From Paraflavitalea sp. CAU 1676 (GTDB taxonomy: Bacteria; Bacteroidota; Bacteroidia; Chitinophagales; Chitinophagaceae), in the NCBI RefSeq assembly GCF_029223285.1, contig NZ_JARHUJ010000003.1, positions 310,001 to 374,000 of the forward strand: DNA of 64,000 nt. The letters are read 5' to 3'. Below are positions 43,283 to 53,200 of the stretch, in pieces. Position numbers and translations under genes: made by a program. The notes beneath the pieces are model-generated. The model was not told the origin of the DNA. It worked only from the letters and a program-made list of their open reading frames with translations, and made no database searches. The stretch's first letter is position 1; every line of letters begins with the position of its first letter.

Positions 43283-43316
43283 AAAAAGGCGCCCATCCCG
43301 CACCAGTGGCGCCTTT
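43283..43316. terminator. Terminator hairpin
   Basis: A perfect 9-bp stem (43285-43293 with 43308-43316) with a fourteen-base loop has A5 on the left and TTT on the right. It could terminate either strand. It lies 127 bases after the lipoprotein gene. Confidence 0.5.
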
Positions 43317-43598
43317 CAGGGATAAACAAGGTCTTATATGCAACTAATTCCGTATATTGGTTGAAATAGGACATTGTTTATCCCTCTTGCTTTGCAAGCA
43401 TTCACCCGCACCGAAAAGGAAAAGTCAACTGAAGGCGACAATAAACCGGAATAAACAAAGCAGGGGAGAGAAGAGGAAGGAGATCTGTCTGGGGTAGGGA
43501 CATAAAAAAAGGGCCAGCATAAAAATACAGCCCCGTTTTAAAATCCAATATCCTATGAAAAACCGAGACAAAAATAAGGGCAAATCCACACACTACCA

Positions 43599-43616
43599 AT
43601 ACCCCCTAAGTAGTAT
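43599..43616. promoter_or_regulatory. ATAC-type activator-like site
   Basis: This 18-mer (ATACCCCCTAAGTAGTAT) matches the dyad at 2221-2238 at 14 of 18 positions, including all of the last nine. Its centre is about 43 bases before the start predicted from the -7 element at 43637-43644. Both sites therefore lie in the same place relative to their promoters. Confidence 0.45.
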
Positions 43617-43636
43617 TTTCAATAAATCTGTTAAAA

Positions 43637-43644
43637 TATTATTG
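43637..43644 (+). promoter_or_regulatory. Promoter -7 element of 43779 gene
   Basis: TATTATTG fits TAnnTTTG with one mismatch. It begins 21 bases after the 43599-43616 site. A short T-run sits where a -33 would be. Confidence 0.35.
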
Positions 43645-43778
43645 TGCTGGATCCGCACAACTTCAAAAAACACTACCCATATAGGTAAGTTCGTATATGA
43701 ACACGTCGCCTGTAATGCAGTACGGACCGCATTGTCCGTAGAAATACTTAAAAATCCTGCAAAAGAAAACGTATATTC

Positions 43779-44273
43779 ATGGAAGGAAATTCACCTCATC
43801 CCCTAACCATGATCAGCTACACCACGGAGCGAAAAAATTATTGGCCGTATATCCTCAGGCAATGGATCATTATAGCAATGATCTACGCAGTTTGCATTAT
43901 TCTGATGAAATTATTCCTGTCCGATTTCAAAAATGCTTACTACTGGATCTGTGCAGGAGTAAGCGGGTTGGGAATGGTCAGGTGGCTCGACAAAGAATGG
44001 ATACAGGATATCTCCATCGATGAGCAAGCCAAAACCATCACCCACCATTACCGTAGTCCACTCAATGGAGAAGGCGAAAAAATACATATCCTGCGCGATG
44101 TACAGCTCTATGTAAAAACCAGTACCCAAAATGGGAAACCCGCCATCCGATCGCTTACACTGTATAAACAAAGACGGCGCGTACTCGTGCTGCAAACCCG
44201 CGAAGATGGCTTCACCCCCGAAACACTGGAAGCCATCCGGCAGCAATTGATCCGCCTCGGTGTACAGCAATAA
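43779..44273 (+). CDS. Small inner-membrane protein, unknown function
   Basis: This 164-residue protein (or 154 if the Met at 43809 is the start, MISYTTERKNYWPY) has two hydrophobic segments near the N-terminus: WIIIAMIYAVCIILMKLFL and YYWICAGVSGLGMV. A soluble C-terminal domain of strand-rich type follows, with WIQDISIDEQAKTITHHYR and HILRDVQLYVK. It recalls bacterial PH-like membrane proteins, without clear motifs. Its upstream region carries the ATAC-type site and a -7 element. A hairpin that ends the convergent PUL transcript lies just downstream. Confidence 0.7.
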   Translation: MEGNSPHPLTMISYTTERKNYWPYILRQWIIIAMIYAVCIILMKLFLSDFKNAYYWICAGVSGLGMVRWLDKEWIQDISIDEQAKTITHHYRSPLNGEGEKIHILRDVQLYVKTSTQNGKPAIRSLTLYKQRRRVLVLQTREDGFTPETLEAIRQQLIRLGVQQ

Positions 44274-44284
44274 AATACCCACCA

Positions 44285-44319
44285 CAAAAAGAAAGCGGCC
44301 ACAGCTAAGCTGCAGCCGC
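44285..44319 (-). terminator. Terminator of the fucosidase PUL
   Basis: A GC-rich hairpin (44295-44319: GCGGC pairs with GCCGC around an inner CAG/CTG stem) is followed on the minus strand by TTTCTTTTTG. It lies 23 bases past the end of the last PUL gene. Confidence 0.6.
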
Positions 44320-44341
44320 CCACACTAAAAAGAACGATCAA

Positions 44342-45769
44342 CTATCTTCTTTCGTTGAAAACGCCGAACTCAGCGATCTGCGGCGCCTCACTAAAGCCAT
44401 CTATCAATATCCGCACTTTCTCGCCATACACCCGGTCAAACCGGTGGATCTTGATCCTGCTTGTATTTCCCCCGCTCAGCAAAGGCTTCCACGCACCATT
44501 CTGATAATACTCCAGCCGGTATTTTTTGATCCGCGGATGACGCGATTCCGCCACCACGATCATGTTGAAACCTTCTTCTTTCTTCAATACCACCTCAAAC
44601 CAGGGCTGCTTCACCGTCGGGTTCGAGATCCAGGGCTTCCCGAAATCGTCGTCCACCGCAAAATCCATGATCCACATATCATCGCTCCAGCTCGCATTAG
44701 CGGCCTGGCGTTTCGCCAGGTTCGAAGAAATGACCGGTGCATCGAAAGCCGGCAACTTGGTCGTAGCCCCGTTGTTTTTCCAGGCAGCGCCGATCTGCTT
44801 CAGAGTAGCCACGGCATTGTCATCGATCAGCCCCTCGCGGTTCGGCGCCACATTCAGGATGAAATTGCAGAAAGCATTGTTCATCGGAACGATATTCTCA
44901 TTCACCAGCCTGTTCACGTCCTTCACCGGGCTCGTCGGGAACGATTTCTTCCAGAACCACGCGTCATTGATCGGCAAACAGGACAGCGCCGGCAATTGGT
45001 TGCTCTCTTTCGAAATATGCTGACCCGCACCCTGCTCATACGACTTGATATCGGTATAATACAGCGCCTCTGCAGGATATTTCGCCGCATTGAGGTCCAT
45101 TACCAGGCAGTTCGGTTGAATGGACTTGATCAGGTTATACACTTCCTCAAACGGAATATCATCATAAGAGATCCTCGACCAGGGCGCATCCCATCCGTCG
45201 ATGATCAACGCAGAGATCTCCCCATAGTTGGTCAGCAACTCCGTCAGCTGCGCCTTCACCAACGCAATATGCTGCGGCGTAATATGGCCCGGGCGTAGCT
45301 TATGATGCGTATCCAGGATGGAGAAATACAACATCACCTTCAGGCCATTGGCGCGAAACGCATTCACGTATTCACGCACCACATCTTTCTTGTACGGACT
45401 GTTCATCACATTGTAATCCGTCGTCTTCGTGTCCCAGATCGCAAAACCACTGTGGTGCTTGGTCGTCAAACAGCCATAGCTCATATTGGCCGACTTCGCC
45501 GCCTTCGCCCACTGGTCGCAATTCAGTTTGGTCGGATTGAACAGCGCCGGAGAAGCCTCCGGATCGGCCCAGTCCTGGTCCATGAACGTCGGAATATTGA
45601 AGTGGATGAACATGCCGAAACGCAGATCCACAAACCCCTGCTGCAAAGCCACCAGGTCCTGGCCGGCCTTCGCCTTGGGCGCCTGCGCCTCCGCAGCGCC
45701 AGGCAGTAACAAAGAAGTACAGAGACTTGCACACACCAGGGCATTCCTGGTAAACCTCAAATGATTCAT
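44342..45769 (-). CDS. GH29 alpha-L-fucosidase, discoidin-like C-terminus
   Basis: This 475-residue secreted enzyme has a signal peptide ending around AAEAQA. The GH29 barrel includes FVDLRFGMFIHFNIPTF, GCLTTKHHSGFAIWDTK, and LIIDGWDAPW, whose Asp191 is the likely nucleophile. The active-site His pair lies in KHHSGF. The C-terminal 100 residues (WFEVVLKKEEGFNMIVVAESR ... KVRILIDGFSEAPQIAEFGVFN) resemble an F5/8 type C module. GH29 enzymes cleave terminal alpha-L-fucose; linkage is not predictable here. It is the last gene of the leftward PUL, 54 bp after the DUF4998 protein. Confidence 0.9.
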   Translation of the reverse strand: MNHLRFTRNALVCASLCTSLLLPGAAEAQAPKAKAGQDLVALQQGFVDLRFGMFIHFNIPTFMDQDWADPEASPALFNPTKLNCDQWAKAAKSANMSYGCLTTKHHSGFAIWDTKTTDYNVMNSPYKKDVVREYVNAFRANGLKVMLYFSILDTHHKLRPGHITPQHIALVKAQLTELLTNYGEISALIIDGWDAPWSRISYDDIPFEEVYNLIKSIQPNCLVMDLNAAKYPAEALYYTDIKSYEQGAGQHISKESNQLPALSCLPINDAWFWKKSFPTSPVKDVNRLVNENIVPMNNAFCNFILNVAPNREGLIDDNAVATLKQIGAAWKNNGATTKLPAFDAPVISSNLAKRQAANASWSDDMWIMDFAVDDDFGKPWISNPTVKQPWFEVVLKKEEGFNMIVVAESRHPRIKKYRLEYYQNGAWKPLLSGGNTSRIKIHRFDRVYGEKVRILIDGFSEAPQIAEFGVFNERR

Positions 45770-45823
45770 GTTGCTTTATTATGATTTAAAAGTATACACT
45801 TTTACCCAACAGTCGCCACCCTT

Positions 45824-47044
45824 CTACGGATTGTAGAAGAACGTCAGTTCACTCATATGGCTGTCATCACTGTGGTCGATCGTCTCCAGTACCCTTATGC
45901 GAATGTACCGCACCGGCGGAATACCCGGCAACAGATCAACTTTGAAAGGAACCGTTCCCATGTCGTTACGGATCACTTCTTTCAGCAGCGTCCATCCCTT
46001 GGCAACCGACTCCGCCTTCCAGCCCGGATCATTGCCCGGCAGGGTAGTGGCCGCATTCGTAAGATCGGCAATGCCCCACACTTCATATTTCGTTACGTTG
46101 TGATAAGGATTCGCATTCGTACGCCCGATATTCTCTACCTGCGTCAACGTATACGTAGCACCCAGATCGATCGTAAAGTGATGCGGCATGCCATCACCGT
46201 CTGTATGGTAGATCTCCGGATAATCACCGCCCTTACCATCCCACAACCACTCCAGGCTGGTGCCCCACGCATCACCTGCCACATCGTTGGGAAGTTTGGC
46301 AACACTCCAGCTCGCTTTCGAAATGGGCACACCCTTAACGGCGATGGAATCTTTCTTAACCACTTTAAAAGTGTCGATCGCAGACCGCGAAGGCTTATAG
46401 GCCGATTGATAGTATAGCTTGGTGCCCACCTTCCAGGGAATGAAAGTATTGTAGCTGGAAGAATCAACCACCAGCTCGCGCTCCACACCACCAAGGTCGG
46501 TAAACCAGATGCGGGTGCCGGCATTCACCGTATCGGCCTTGGCCCAGGCGAGCGACAGCAACTTGCTGTCGGCCGAATAGTTCACACCCAGCAGCGTTCT
46601 GTTGAGCAGGGTACTTTCATACTTCGCGCCCAGAATACGGCCGGTAACATAAGCAGGAACGCTTCTGTTACCTTCCTTGTCATAGGTGTAAATAGTGAAC
46701 GTGTAAGAAGTTTCCAGCAACTTGTCGACGATCACCTTGACCGTATCCACACCCTGCTTCCGGTTAATGGCAACGGTCACCGAATCGTGGCCATTGTTCC
46801 AGAAAACCTTTGCCTGCGTAATGGTTGGGTCCGACACCAGTTGCCAGCGCAACATGGCGCGGTCGTGGCCCGGCAAAAACTCAACCTCGGTCGGTTTACC
46901 CGGGTATACCTTCGGTTGATCCGGAAGGAACGCCTTCCAGTCGTCCTGCTTTACGCAGGAAGCCCAAACCAACGCAGCCGTCACCAATAGGAGGCCGGCC
47001 CCCGCCAGCTTCCTGGATGCATGTATTGACGAAAATAACTTCAT
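45824..47044 (-). CDS. PUL surface lipoprotein, DUF4998 and discoidin-like
   Basis: This 406-residue lipoprotein has lipobox WASC followed by VKQDD. The acidic pair near the mature N-terminus resembles signals that send lipoproteins to the cell surface in Bacteroidota. The N-terminal part is a DUF4998-type Ig-like segment (GHDRAMLRWQL, ...VNYSADSKLLSLAW). The C-terminal part is an F5/8 type C-like domain (FTIDLGATYTLTQVENIGR, VRYIRIRVLET). It probably binds glycan at the surface, as an extra SGBP-like protein beside SusD. It sits between the DUF4959/DUF5000 protein (59 bp upstream) and the GH29 gene (54 bp downstream). Confidence 0.83.
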   Translation of the reverse strand: MKLFSSIHASRKLAGAGLLLVTAALVWASCVKQDDWKAFLPDQPKVYPGKPTEVEFLPGHDRAMLRWQLVSDPTITQAKVFWNNGHDSVTVAINRKQGVDTVKVIVDKLLETSYTFTIYTYDKEGNRSVPAYVTGRILGAKYESTLLNRTLLGVNYSADSKLLSLAWAKADTVNAGTRIWFTDLGGVERELVVDSSSYNTFIPWKVGTKLYYQSAYKPSRSAIDTFKVVKKDSIAVKGVPISKASWSVAKLPNDVAGDAWGTSLEWLWDGKGGDYPEIYHTDGDGMPHHFTIDLGATYTLTQVENIGRTNANPYHNVTKYEVWGIADLTNAATTLPGNDPGWKAESVAKGWTLLKEVIRNDMGTVPFKVDLLPGIPPVRYIRIRVLETIDHSDDSHMSELTFFYNP

Positions 47045-47103
47045 GTAAAATGAGTTGAATAATTAGTAATGATTGTTTGCCTTTCCAGGCCTCGTTGTCT
47101 TCC

Positions 47104-48276
47104 CTACGGCTGCCCCCATATCGAAAGCTCCGCAATATTCGTGGCCGACATCGTAAACGTTTCAATCACCTTGATACGCAGGTAACGCACCGGCTCCTTA
47201 TCCAGCCCCACCGTCATCTCTTCCCCCTTCGCCACCGCAGCGATATCATCGGCGCTCAATTGCCCCAGCGGCAGCCCCGAAGGCTTCACCACCGTATGCT
47301 CCACCAGCTTCGTCCAGTTGCTCCAGCCACCATCCGTATCAGGAGTGTTCGATCCCCATATCTCAAACTTCTTCGGGTTATTCGCATTGTACGCCCAGTC
47401 ATTCACCGGCGATTGACGCTGCCACATCGTAAGGCGGCTCAGCTTCACCTTAATGCCCATATCAAACGTGAACCACATCGGGAAAGGCTTGGTCTGCGTA
47501 TGGAACATATCCCAGAAACCGAGGTAAGAACCATTCCAGAGATTTTCCATCGGCAATCCCCAGTCGTCACCGATATCCGTCGGCAACTGCACTTTCTTGA
47601 ACAGCTTTTTATCCAGCGCTTTTTCATAAAGCGGCTTGTACGTCTTCGTCATCGTATCGGAGACATTACCATACCGGTCACGCACATAGAACGAGAACTT
47701 CCTGGCCGCACTGTCGTACCCGCGCAGCGTGAACGTACCAGCCTCCAGGGTCGTATATTGAACATAGGCCTGCGCCATCAACCCCTTATCATCGGGTGTC
47801 AAAACATAAATGGCCACATCAGCCTTCGATTCATTACCAAATGAGATGCGCAGACCGCCAAAATCTTCACCTACGGCCAGGCTCCTGTACACCAGCGTCA
47901 CCGGAGCCGTCAGCGGCTTTACTTTTACTGTTACAGGCTCGGATACCTGCTCACTGCGGTTTACCACATACAGCTTCACGGCATGTTCCAGTGTGTCTCC
48001 AAACCCGTCCACAGTCAGTTTATTGGCATAATACGAAGCCTTCATTTCCTGTTTGTTCCCGGGTTGCCGCTCATACTCGGCTTTCACATACAGGATCGAA
48101 TTGTCGTGCGGCAACGAGTACGTGATCTCCGCAGCACCAGGCAGGTTCTTCACGGCCGTGCTGGTCACAGCTGCCGGCACCACACCTTCACCATACAAAG
48201 ATTGATGCGCTGATTTCTTACAGGCCGCTGCCAGCAACAGCAGCGGTAAAGCATATGATAGGGGAATACGTTTCAT
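47104..48276 (-). CDS. PUL surface lipoprotein, DUF4959-DUF5126-DUF5000
   Basis: This 390-residue lipoprotein has a signal peptide and lipobox AAAC. Its layout resembles DUF4959 (N-terminal, PGAAEITYSLPHDNSILYVKAEYE), DUF5126 (middle, LVYRSLAVGEDFGGLRISFGNESKADVAIYVL) and DUF5000 (C-terminal discoidin-like, MWFTFDMGIKVKLSRLTMWQR...VRYLRIKVIETFT). Such proteins are surface glycan-binding partners next to SusD. Its gene begins 28 bp after SusD, so it belongs to the same message. The exact glycan is not shown; fucose enzymes in the operon point to fucosylated targets. Confidence 0.85.
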   Translation of the reverse strand: MKRIPLSYALPLLLLAAACKKSAHQSLYGEGVVPAAVTSTAVKNLPGAAEITYSLPHDNSILYVKAEYERQPGNKQEMKASYYANKLTVDGFGDTLEHAVKLYVVNRSEQVSEPVTVKVKPLTAPVTLVYRSLAVGEDFGGLRISFGNESKADVAIYVLTPDDKGLMAQAYVQYTTLEAGTFTLRGYDSAARKFSFYVRDRYGNVSDTMTKTYKPLYEKALDKKLFKKVQLPTDIGDDWGLPMENLWNGSYLGFWDMFHTQTKPFPMWFTFDMGIKVKLSRLTMWQRQSPVNDWAYNANNPKKFEIWGSNTPDTDGGWSNWTKLVEHTVVKPSGLPLGQLSADDIAAVAKGEEMTVGLDKEPVRYLRIKVIETFTMSATNIAELSIWGQP

Positions 48277-48304
48277 GATTTTTAGTTAAGGTCATTGAAG
48301 GGAA

Positions 48305-50191
48305 TTACCAGCCCGGGTTTTGAACCAGTTTGGGATTGATCAGCAGATCGTTTTTGGAGATCGGCCACAGGTAATCACGCACCTGGTACGATTGCGTCCA
48401 AAGTGGTTTCAACCTGTAATAAGTGGCAGGGGTAGCACCGGCAATGTCCCAGCCCATGACAATATGGTTCTGCTCTTCAATAGCACGCTTCCAGCGACGC
48501 AGATCCCAGAAACGGCTGGCCTCAAAACTCAGTTCGATCAACCGCTCCTGCTGAATGATGGCACGCAAACCGTCCTGGTTCGTGTACTTCGAAGGCGATT
48601 TCGAGAACTGGCTCCACGAAGCTTCTACCGTTTTCAATCCCGCCCTCGCACGCACCAGGTTCACATGCTTCAGGATATCGGCATTACCCGGGCCTTCCGC
48701 TTCATTCAACGCTTCCGCATACAACAGGTAGAGATCGGCCAGGCGGAACAGCGGGAACGGATATGCTTCTGTAGAAGTACTCTGACCTTCATTCACCACA
48801 AACTTCCAGCTCACGATCTTCTTGGTGAAGTACCCGGTTACAGAATAACCAAACACGTTCTTCTGCGCCTGGTTCATGCCCCAGCGTGCATTGATATTCC
48901 AGGTACCATTTTGCATATACCATTTCGCCCCGTCGAACGAGATGTCCGCATAGAACCTCGGCTCACGGTCAAAATGGAGCGCCGCCGTTTGGTAACCCAC
49001 CTGCATCTTGTCCGCCTCTTCCGGCGAAATCGTACGCACCGTATAACGATTGCCATAATCATAGGTCTTGTCCTCTTCAATAGGCACACCATTTTTCGAA
49101 TAGAACTGCTCAACGATCTTCATCGTCGGGGCCAGCTGGCCCAGCGGATCCTGGTTGCCCAGGCGCGAAGGATCCAGCTTCGGACAGGCCAGCCGCTGCA
49201 TATACCCATCCATCCGGCTGTTCGAAGAACCCCAGATCAATTCCTGATTCCACTTTTCACACACACTGTTCCGGATACTCATCTCCGTCTTCATCGAAGC
49301 CGGCAGGTTCACGATCGGATCATCGAACTGATACAACGCAATGCCCGCAGCATGGCACGCATCGATCGCTTCCTTACAGGCCGCAGCTGCACGCACCCAT
49401 TTTTGTTTATCGTAAGTGGTATTGAATAACAAGGTCCCATCCGCATTCTTGAAACCGGTAAAGTCGGCATTGCCGTTGAACAGCGGACTTGCCGCCTCCA
49501 CCAGCAACCTGGCCTTCACAGCTTTCGCTATAGGTGCAGTGATCCGCCCCAGCTCGGTCGTACGGGCCTGGATCGTGGCAGGCAACAACTTGGCCGACGA
49601 ATCCAGCAGCCCGGCGATATAATTCACCACCGTATCCACCGGCATCCGCACGATCTTAACCTGCTCAGCCGTAACATCCGTTGGCAGGTTCTTATCGATG
49701 ATGTGTATCGGACCATACATCCGCAGCAAATACCAATGGTAATAAGCCTTCAGGAACATCACCTCTCCCTGCCAGCGGCGAAGCATATAAGGTTCCAGGT
49801 CTACCACTTTCTCTACATTGTCCAGGAAAATATTGCAGTCCCGGATCCCCTGGTACATACTCTGCCAGTAAGAGAAATAAGGCATGGTCGCATTCTGCAG
49901 GCCCATAGCCACCGACATCGGCTCCTGACTGATCGTACTGAAGCTGATATCCTGCCAGGTCTCATCGCCCGCACCATAAGCAGGATTGTTGTTGTAATTG
50001 CCTTCACTGGGCAACCACGAATAACAGGTGAACAGGTATTTCTCAGCCTCCGTACGGATACTGAAAGCATTTTCGACCGTAGCCACATTGTCCGGCACCA
50101 CGTCGATGAATTTTTCGCATGAAGCGAGGCCCGTAATGCCTGCCGTCAGCACCACCAGCAGCGAATATTTGATTGAATGATTGAGTCGCAT
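48305..50191 (-). CDS. SusD/RagB outer-membrane lipoprotein
   Basis: This 628-residue SusD-like lipoprotein forms the lid of the SusC transporter and binds glycan at the cell surface. It has a lipobox LASC with a CEKFIDVVPDN start typical of the family. A helical TPR-rich core includes WQGEVMFLKAYYHWYLLRMYGPIHIID and LLYAEALNEAEGPGNADILKHVNLVRARAGL. The ending is the usual ELSFEASRFWDLRRWKRA and LWPISKNDLLINPKLVQNPGW. Its gene begins 18 bp after susC. The length, about 630, is a little above the usual 500-600. Confidence 0.93.
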   Translation of the reverse strand: MRLNHSIKYSLLVVLTAGITGLASCEKFIDVVPDNVATVENAFSIRTEAEKYLFTCYSWLPSEGNYNNNPAYGAGDETWQDISFSTISQEPMSVAMGLQNATMPYFSYWQSMYQGIRDCNIFLDNVEKVVDLEPYMLRRWQGEVMFLKAYYHWYLLRMYGPIHIIDKNLPTDVTAEQVKIVRMPVDTVVNYIAGLLDSSAKLLPATIQARTTELGRITAPIAKAVKARLLVEAASPLFNGNADFTGFKNADGTLLFNTTYDKQKWVRAAAACKEAIDACHAAGIALYQFDDPIVNLPASMKTEMSIRNSVCEKWNQELIWGSSNSRMDGYMQRLACPKLDPSRLGNQDPLGQLAPTMKIVEQFYSKNGVPIEEDKTYDYGNRYTVRTISPEEADKMQVGYQTAALHFDREPRFYADISFDGAKWYMQNGTWNINARWGMNQAQKNVFGYSVTGYFTKKIVSWKFVVNEGQSTSTEAYPFPLFRLADLYLLYAEALNEAEGPGNADILKHVNLVRARAGLKTVEASWSQFSKSPSKYTNQDGLRAIIQQERLIELSFEASRFWDLRRWKRAIEEQNHIVMGWDIAGATPATYYRLKPLWTQSYQVRDYLWPISKNDLLINPKLVQNPGW

Positions 50192-50209
50192 TCCGTAGAA
50201 ATAAAAAGG

Positions 50210-53200
50210 TTAAAAACTAAGGTTGACGCCCACGTTGAAAACACGCTGTACCGGATAGGCAAGGCCATTGCTGCCCATCTCCGGATCCCACAGCTTGAAG
50301 CCACTGATCACAAACAGGTTCGTACCATTGAGGTAAAACCGGGCCGTGGTCATCTTGAAACGCTTCAGCAAACGTTGCGGAAGCGTATAGCCCAGCTCCA
50401 CCGTCTTCAACCGCAGGAAGGCGCCATTGCGCATCCACCAGGTCGATGTCCATTGGTTGTTAGAGATCGTCTGATCACTCAGCCTTGGCCAAAAGGCATA
50501 AACATTCCGGTTGTCTTCCGACCAGTGATCTTCCGCAATGATCTTCAGCAAACCATTCTCATAACCCCGTCCCTGATCATCACGTTTGAACGGCTGGATC
50601 GCATTGTTGTCGATGAAGATCGAAGAACGTGCCGATCCCTGGAAGAAAGCACTAAAGTCAAACTGCTTGTACCCAAACGAGAAACCACCACCATATACGA
50701 TCTCCGGCACTTCCGGATATCCGATCGGCACCTGGTCGCCATTGCCATCGATCACATTGTTACCATCCACATCGAGGTACTTGAGATCGCCGCCTCGCAC
50801 CTGGCCAAAATCCTGCACAGGCGAATTCTTCACTTCCTCATCATCCACAAACAACCTTTCGGCGATCAATCCCCAGCGTTGAGAAAGCGGATAACCTACC
50901 TTACTGCTCCAGGCAGAGGCATAATCAGGCTCTTCGTTCACCAGCAGCTTGCTGTGCGCATACGTGAAGTTGCCACGCAACTGCAGCCACATGCCATTCT
51001 TGAACGACTTGTTGTAATCCATTTGCATATCGACACCCTTTCCTTCTGCTTCACCCACATTGGCCTGGATATTCGCCACCAATCCCATCGAGCTGGGAAC
51101 ATAACTGCGCACCATCAGGATATTCTTCCGGTGCTCTTTATACACGTCCATGGTGAAATTCAACCCATTGGTCAGTTGCACATCCATCCCGATATTCGTC
51201 TTGAACGATTTCTCCCAGGTAATAGCACTGTTGGCATACCGCATCACCGTTACCCCATTCAACGTCGTACCGAAGTTCTCTCCAAACACAGCCCCTTTGC
51301 CATCATCGTTCATGTTCACACTCGACAGGTAAAAGAACCTGTCTGCCGAAGAGCCGATCTGATCGTTGCCCACCAAACCATAAGTACCACGCAGCTTCAG
51401 CACGGATACATACTTCGACAAGCCATCGAAGAACCTTTCATTGTGCACATTCCACGCTAAACCACCCGAAGGGAAGAAACCAAGACGGTTGTTCTTGGAG
51501 AAACGCTCCGAACCATTGTAGCCGAAGTTGAACTCCGCCATATAGCGGCTATTGTACCCATACGTAAACCTTCCCGAAAGACCCTGGTTACGGTAGGGGA
51601 GCGATTGCTGCAGGTCATTGAGCGCCGAATTCGCCGTCAGGTAGTTCCGCATCGTCGTGATCAGCATACCCGACACATCATGATCGCCAAAGCTGCGGTT
51701 GTAATTGAGCGCTGCTTCGAGATAAGAGGTCGTATTCAGGATCTTCGCGCCCGGTACATAGTTCAGGTATTCGGTACCATTGATATTGAGCGGGGTAAGC
51801 ACAGGCGTTTTGGCATCGGGTCCATAAGCCAGCGAATAATAAAATGGATTATAAGAACGTGCCAGACTAAAAGAGGCATACCGTTGCGTAAACGTCATCA
51901 TCCGCGCCGACAGACCGCTCGTTATGAAACCAAGGTTCTGTCGCAGATCAAGCTGGGCAGTCATGGTAGACGTATTCGATTGCTGGTAGCCCGACACCAT
52001 ATTGGCGTAGGGGTTATTGTACTGAATACCATTCGCATCCAGCGCACTGCCGAATAAAGGATGATTCAACCTCGGCAGATAAGAAGAAGGATACACGGCC
52101 GAAAACATCACCGGGTTGCTCTTCAACGCCTGGTTGAAGATCTCCCCGCCGCCACCGACCGGCCCGTTGTAATCGTCAAACTGTCCCGAAACACGGATAT
52201 TCGCCACCGTCGTCGGCGTGGCATTGATCGTCACATTCGTACGTATCTGGTAGCTCCGCAATTTGATATTGCTGTTGAAATTGTTCAGACCATTCTCTTT
52301 CAACACGCCATTGTCGACGTTATAAGAACCCGATACATAATACTGGGCGATCTTACCGCCACCGCTCATGTTCATATTGTAACGCTGGTTGTTTGTATAA
52401 TCCTTGATCAGCATCTTCAACCAGTCGTTGTTGGGGTAGAGATTAGGATCGCCGCCCGCTTCCGTAGCCGCGATCTTCTCCTGCGTATACAAAGGCGCCC
52501 GAAGCGGATAACGCGTCACCAACGCTTCGTTGGCCAGCTTCATATACGTGATATTGTCCGTAAACCGGAAATTCTTGGTATTGCTCGATGTAGAATTCTC
52601 TGCCCGCACACTGAACTTGGTCTTGCCTTCCACACCCACTTTGGTGGTAACGAGGATAACGCCATTCGCACCACGCGCACCATACAACGACGCAGCCGTA
52701 GCATCTTTCAAAACCGAGAAACCGGAAATATCGTCCGGCTGCAGCCTCGCCAGGTCATTCGGCGTCGACTCCATATTGTCGATCAGGATCAGTGGATCAA
52801 CCTTGCCCGCCCCGAAGGTGGTAACACCGCGAATAAAGAAACTCGCATTGTCCCTGCCAGGCTCACCACTGCGCTGATACGCAATGATACCAGAGATCTT
52901 ACCCGCCAGCATGGTCGTCAGGTTGCTGGTAGGTCCTTTCAGTTCCTTGGGATTGATGGTCGTAACGGCACTCACCATACTTTTCTTTTTCTGCGTACCA
53001 TAAGCAACCACCGCCACTTCTTCCATGGCTTTGTCATTGGCACGCAGGATCACATTGATGACTGGCTCGCCTTTCACCTCGATCTCCTGACCGTTAAAGC
53101 CAACAAAGGAGAAGACAAGGGTACCATTGGAGGGTACTTTGATCGTGTAATGGCCCTTCCCATCGGAAAAGGTCGCCACCGAAGGGTTCGATTTCAAAGA

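Larger units (their letters stand above)
43157..43778. other. 622-bp intergenic region
   Basis: The region holds a terminator at 43283-43316, the ATAC-type site and -7 element at 43599-43644, and A/T-rich flanks. An 83-residue open frame at 43555-43806 contains the operator-like site and overlaps the next gene, so I do not believe it. No other gene is evident. Confidence 0.5.

Noticed and set aside
43555..43806. 83-codon open frame
   Set aside because: It contains the operator-like site and a -7 element, overlaps the next gene, and has no protein-like features.
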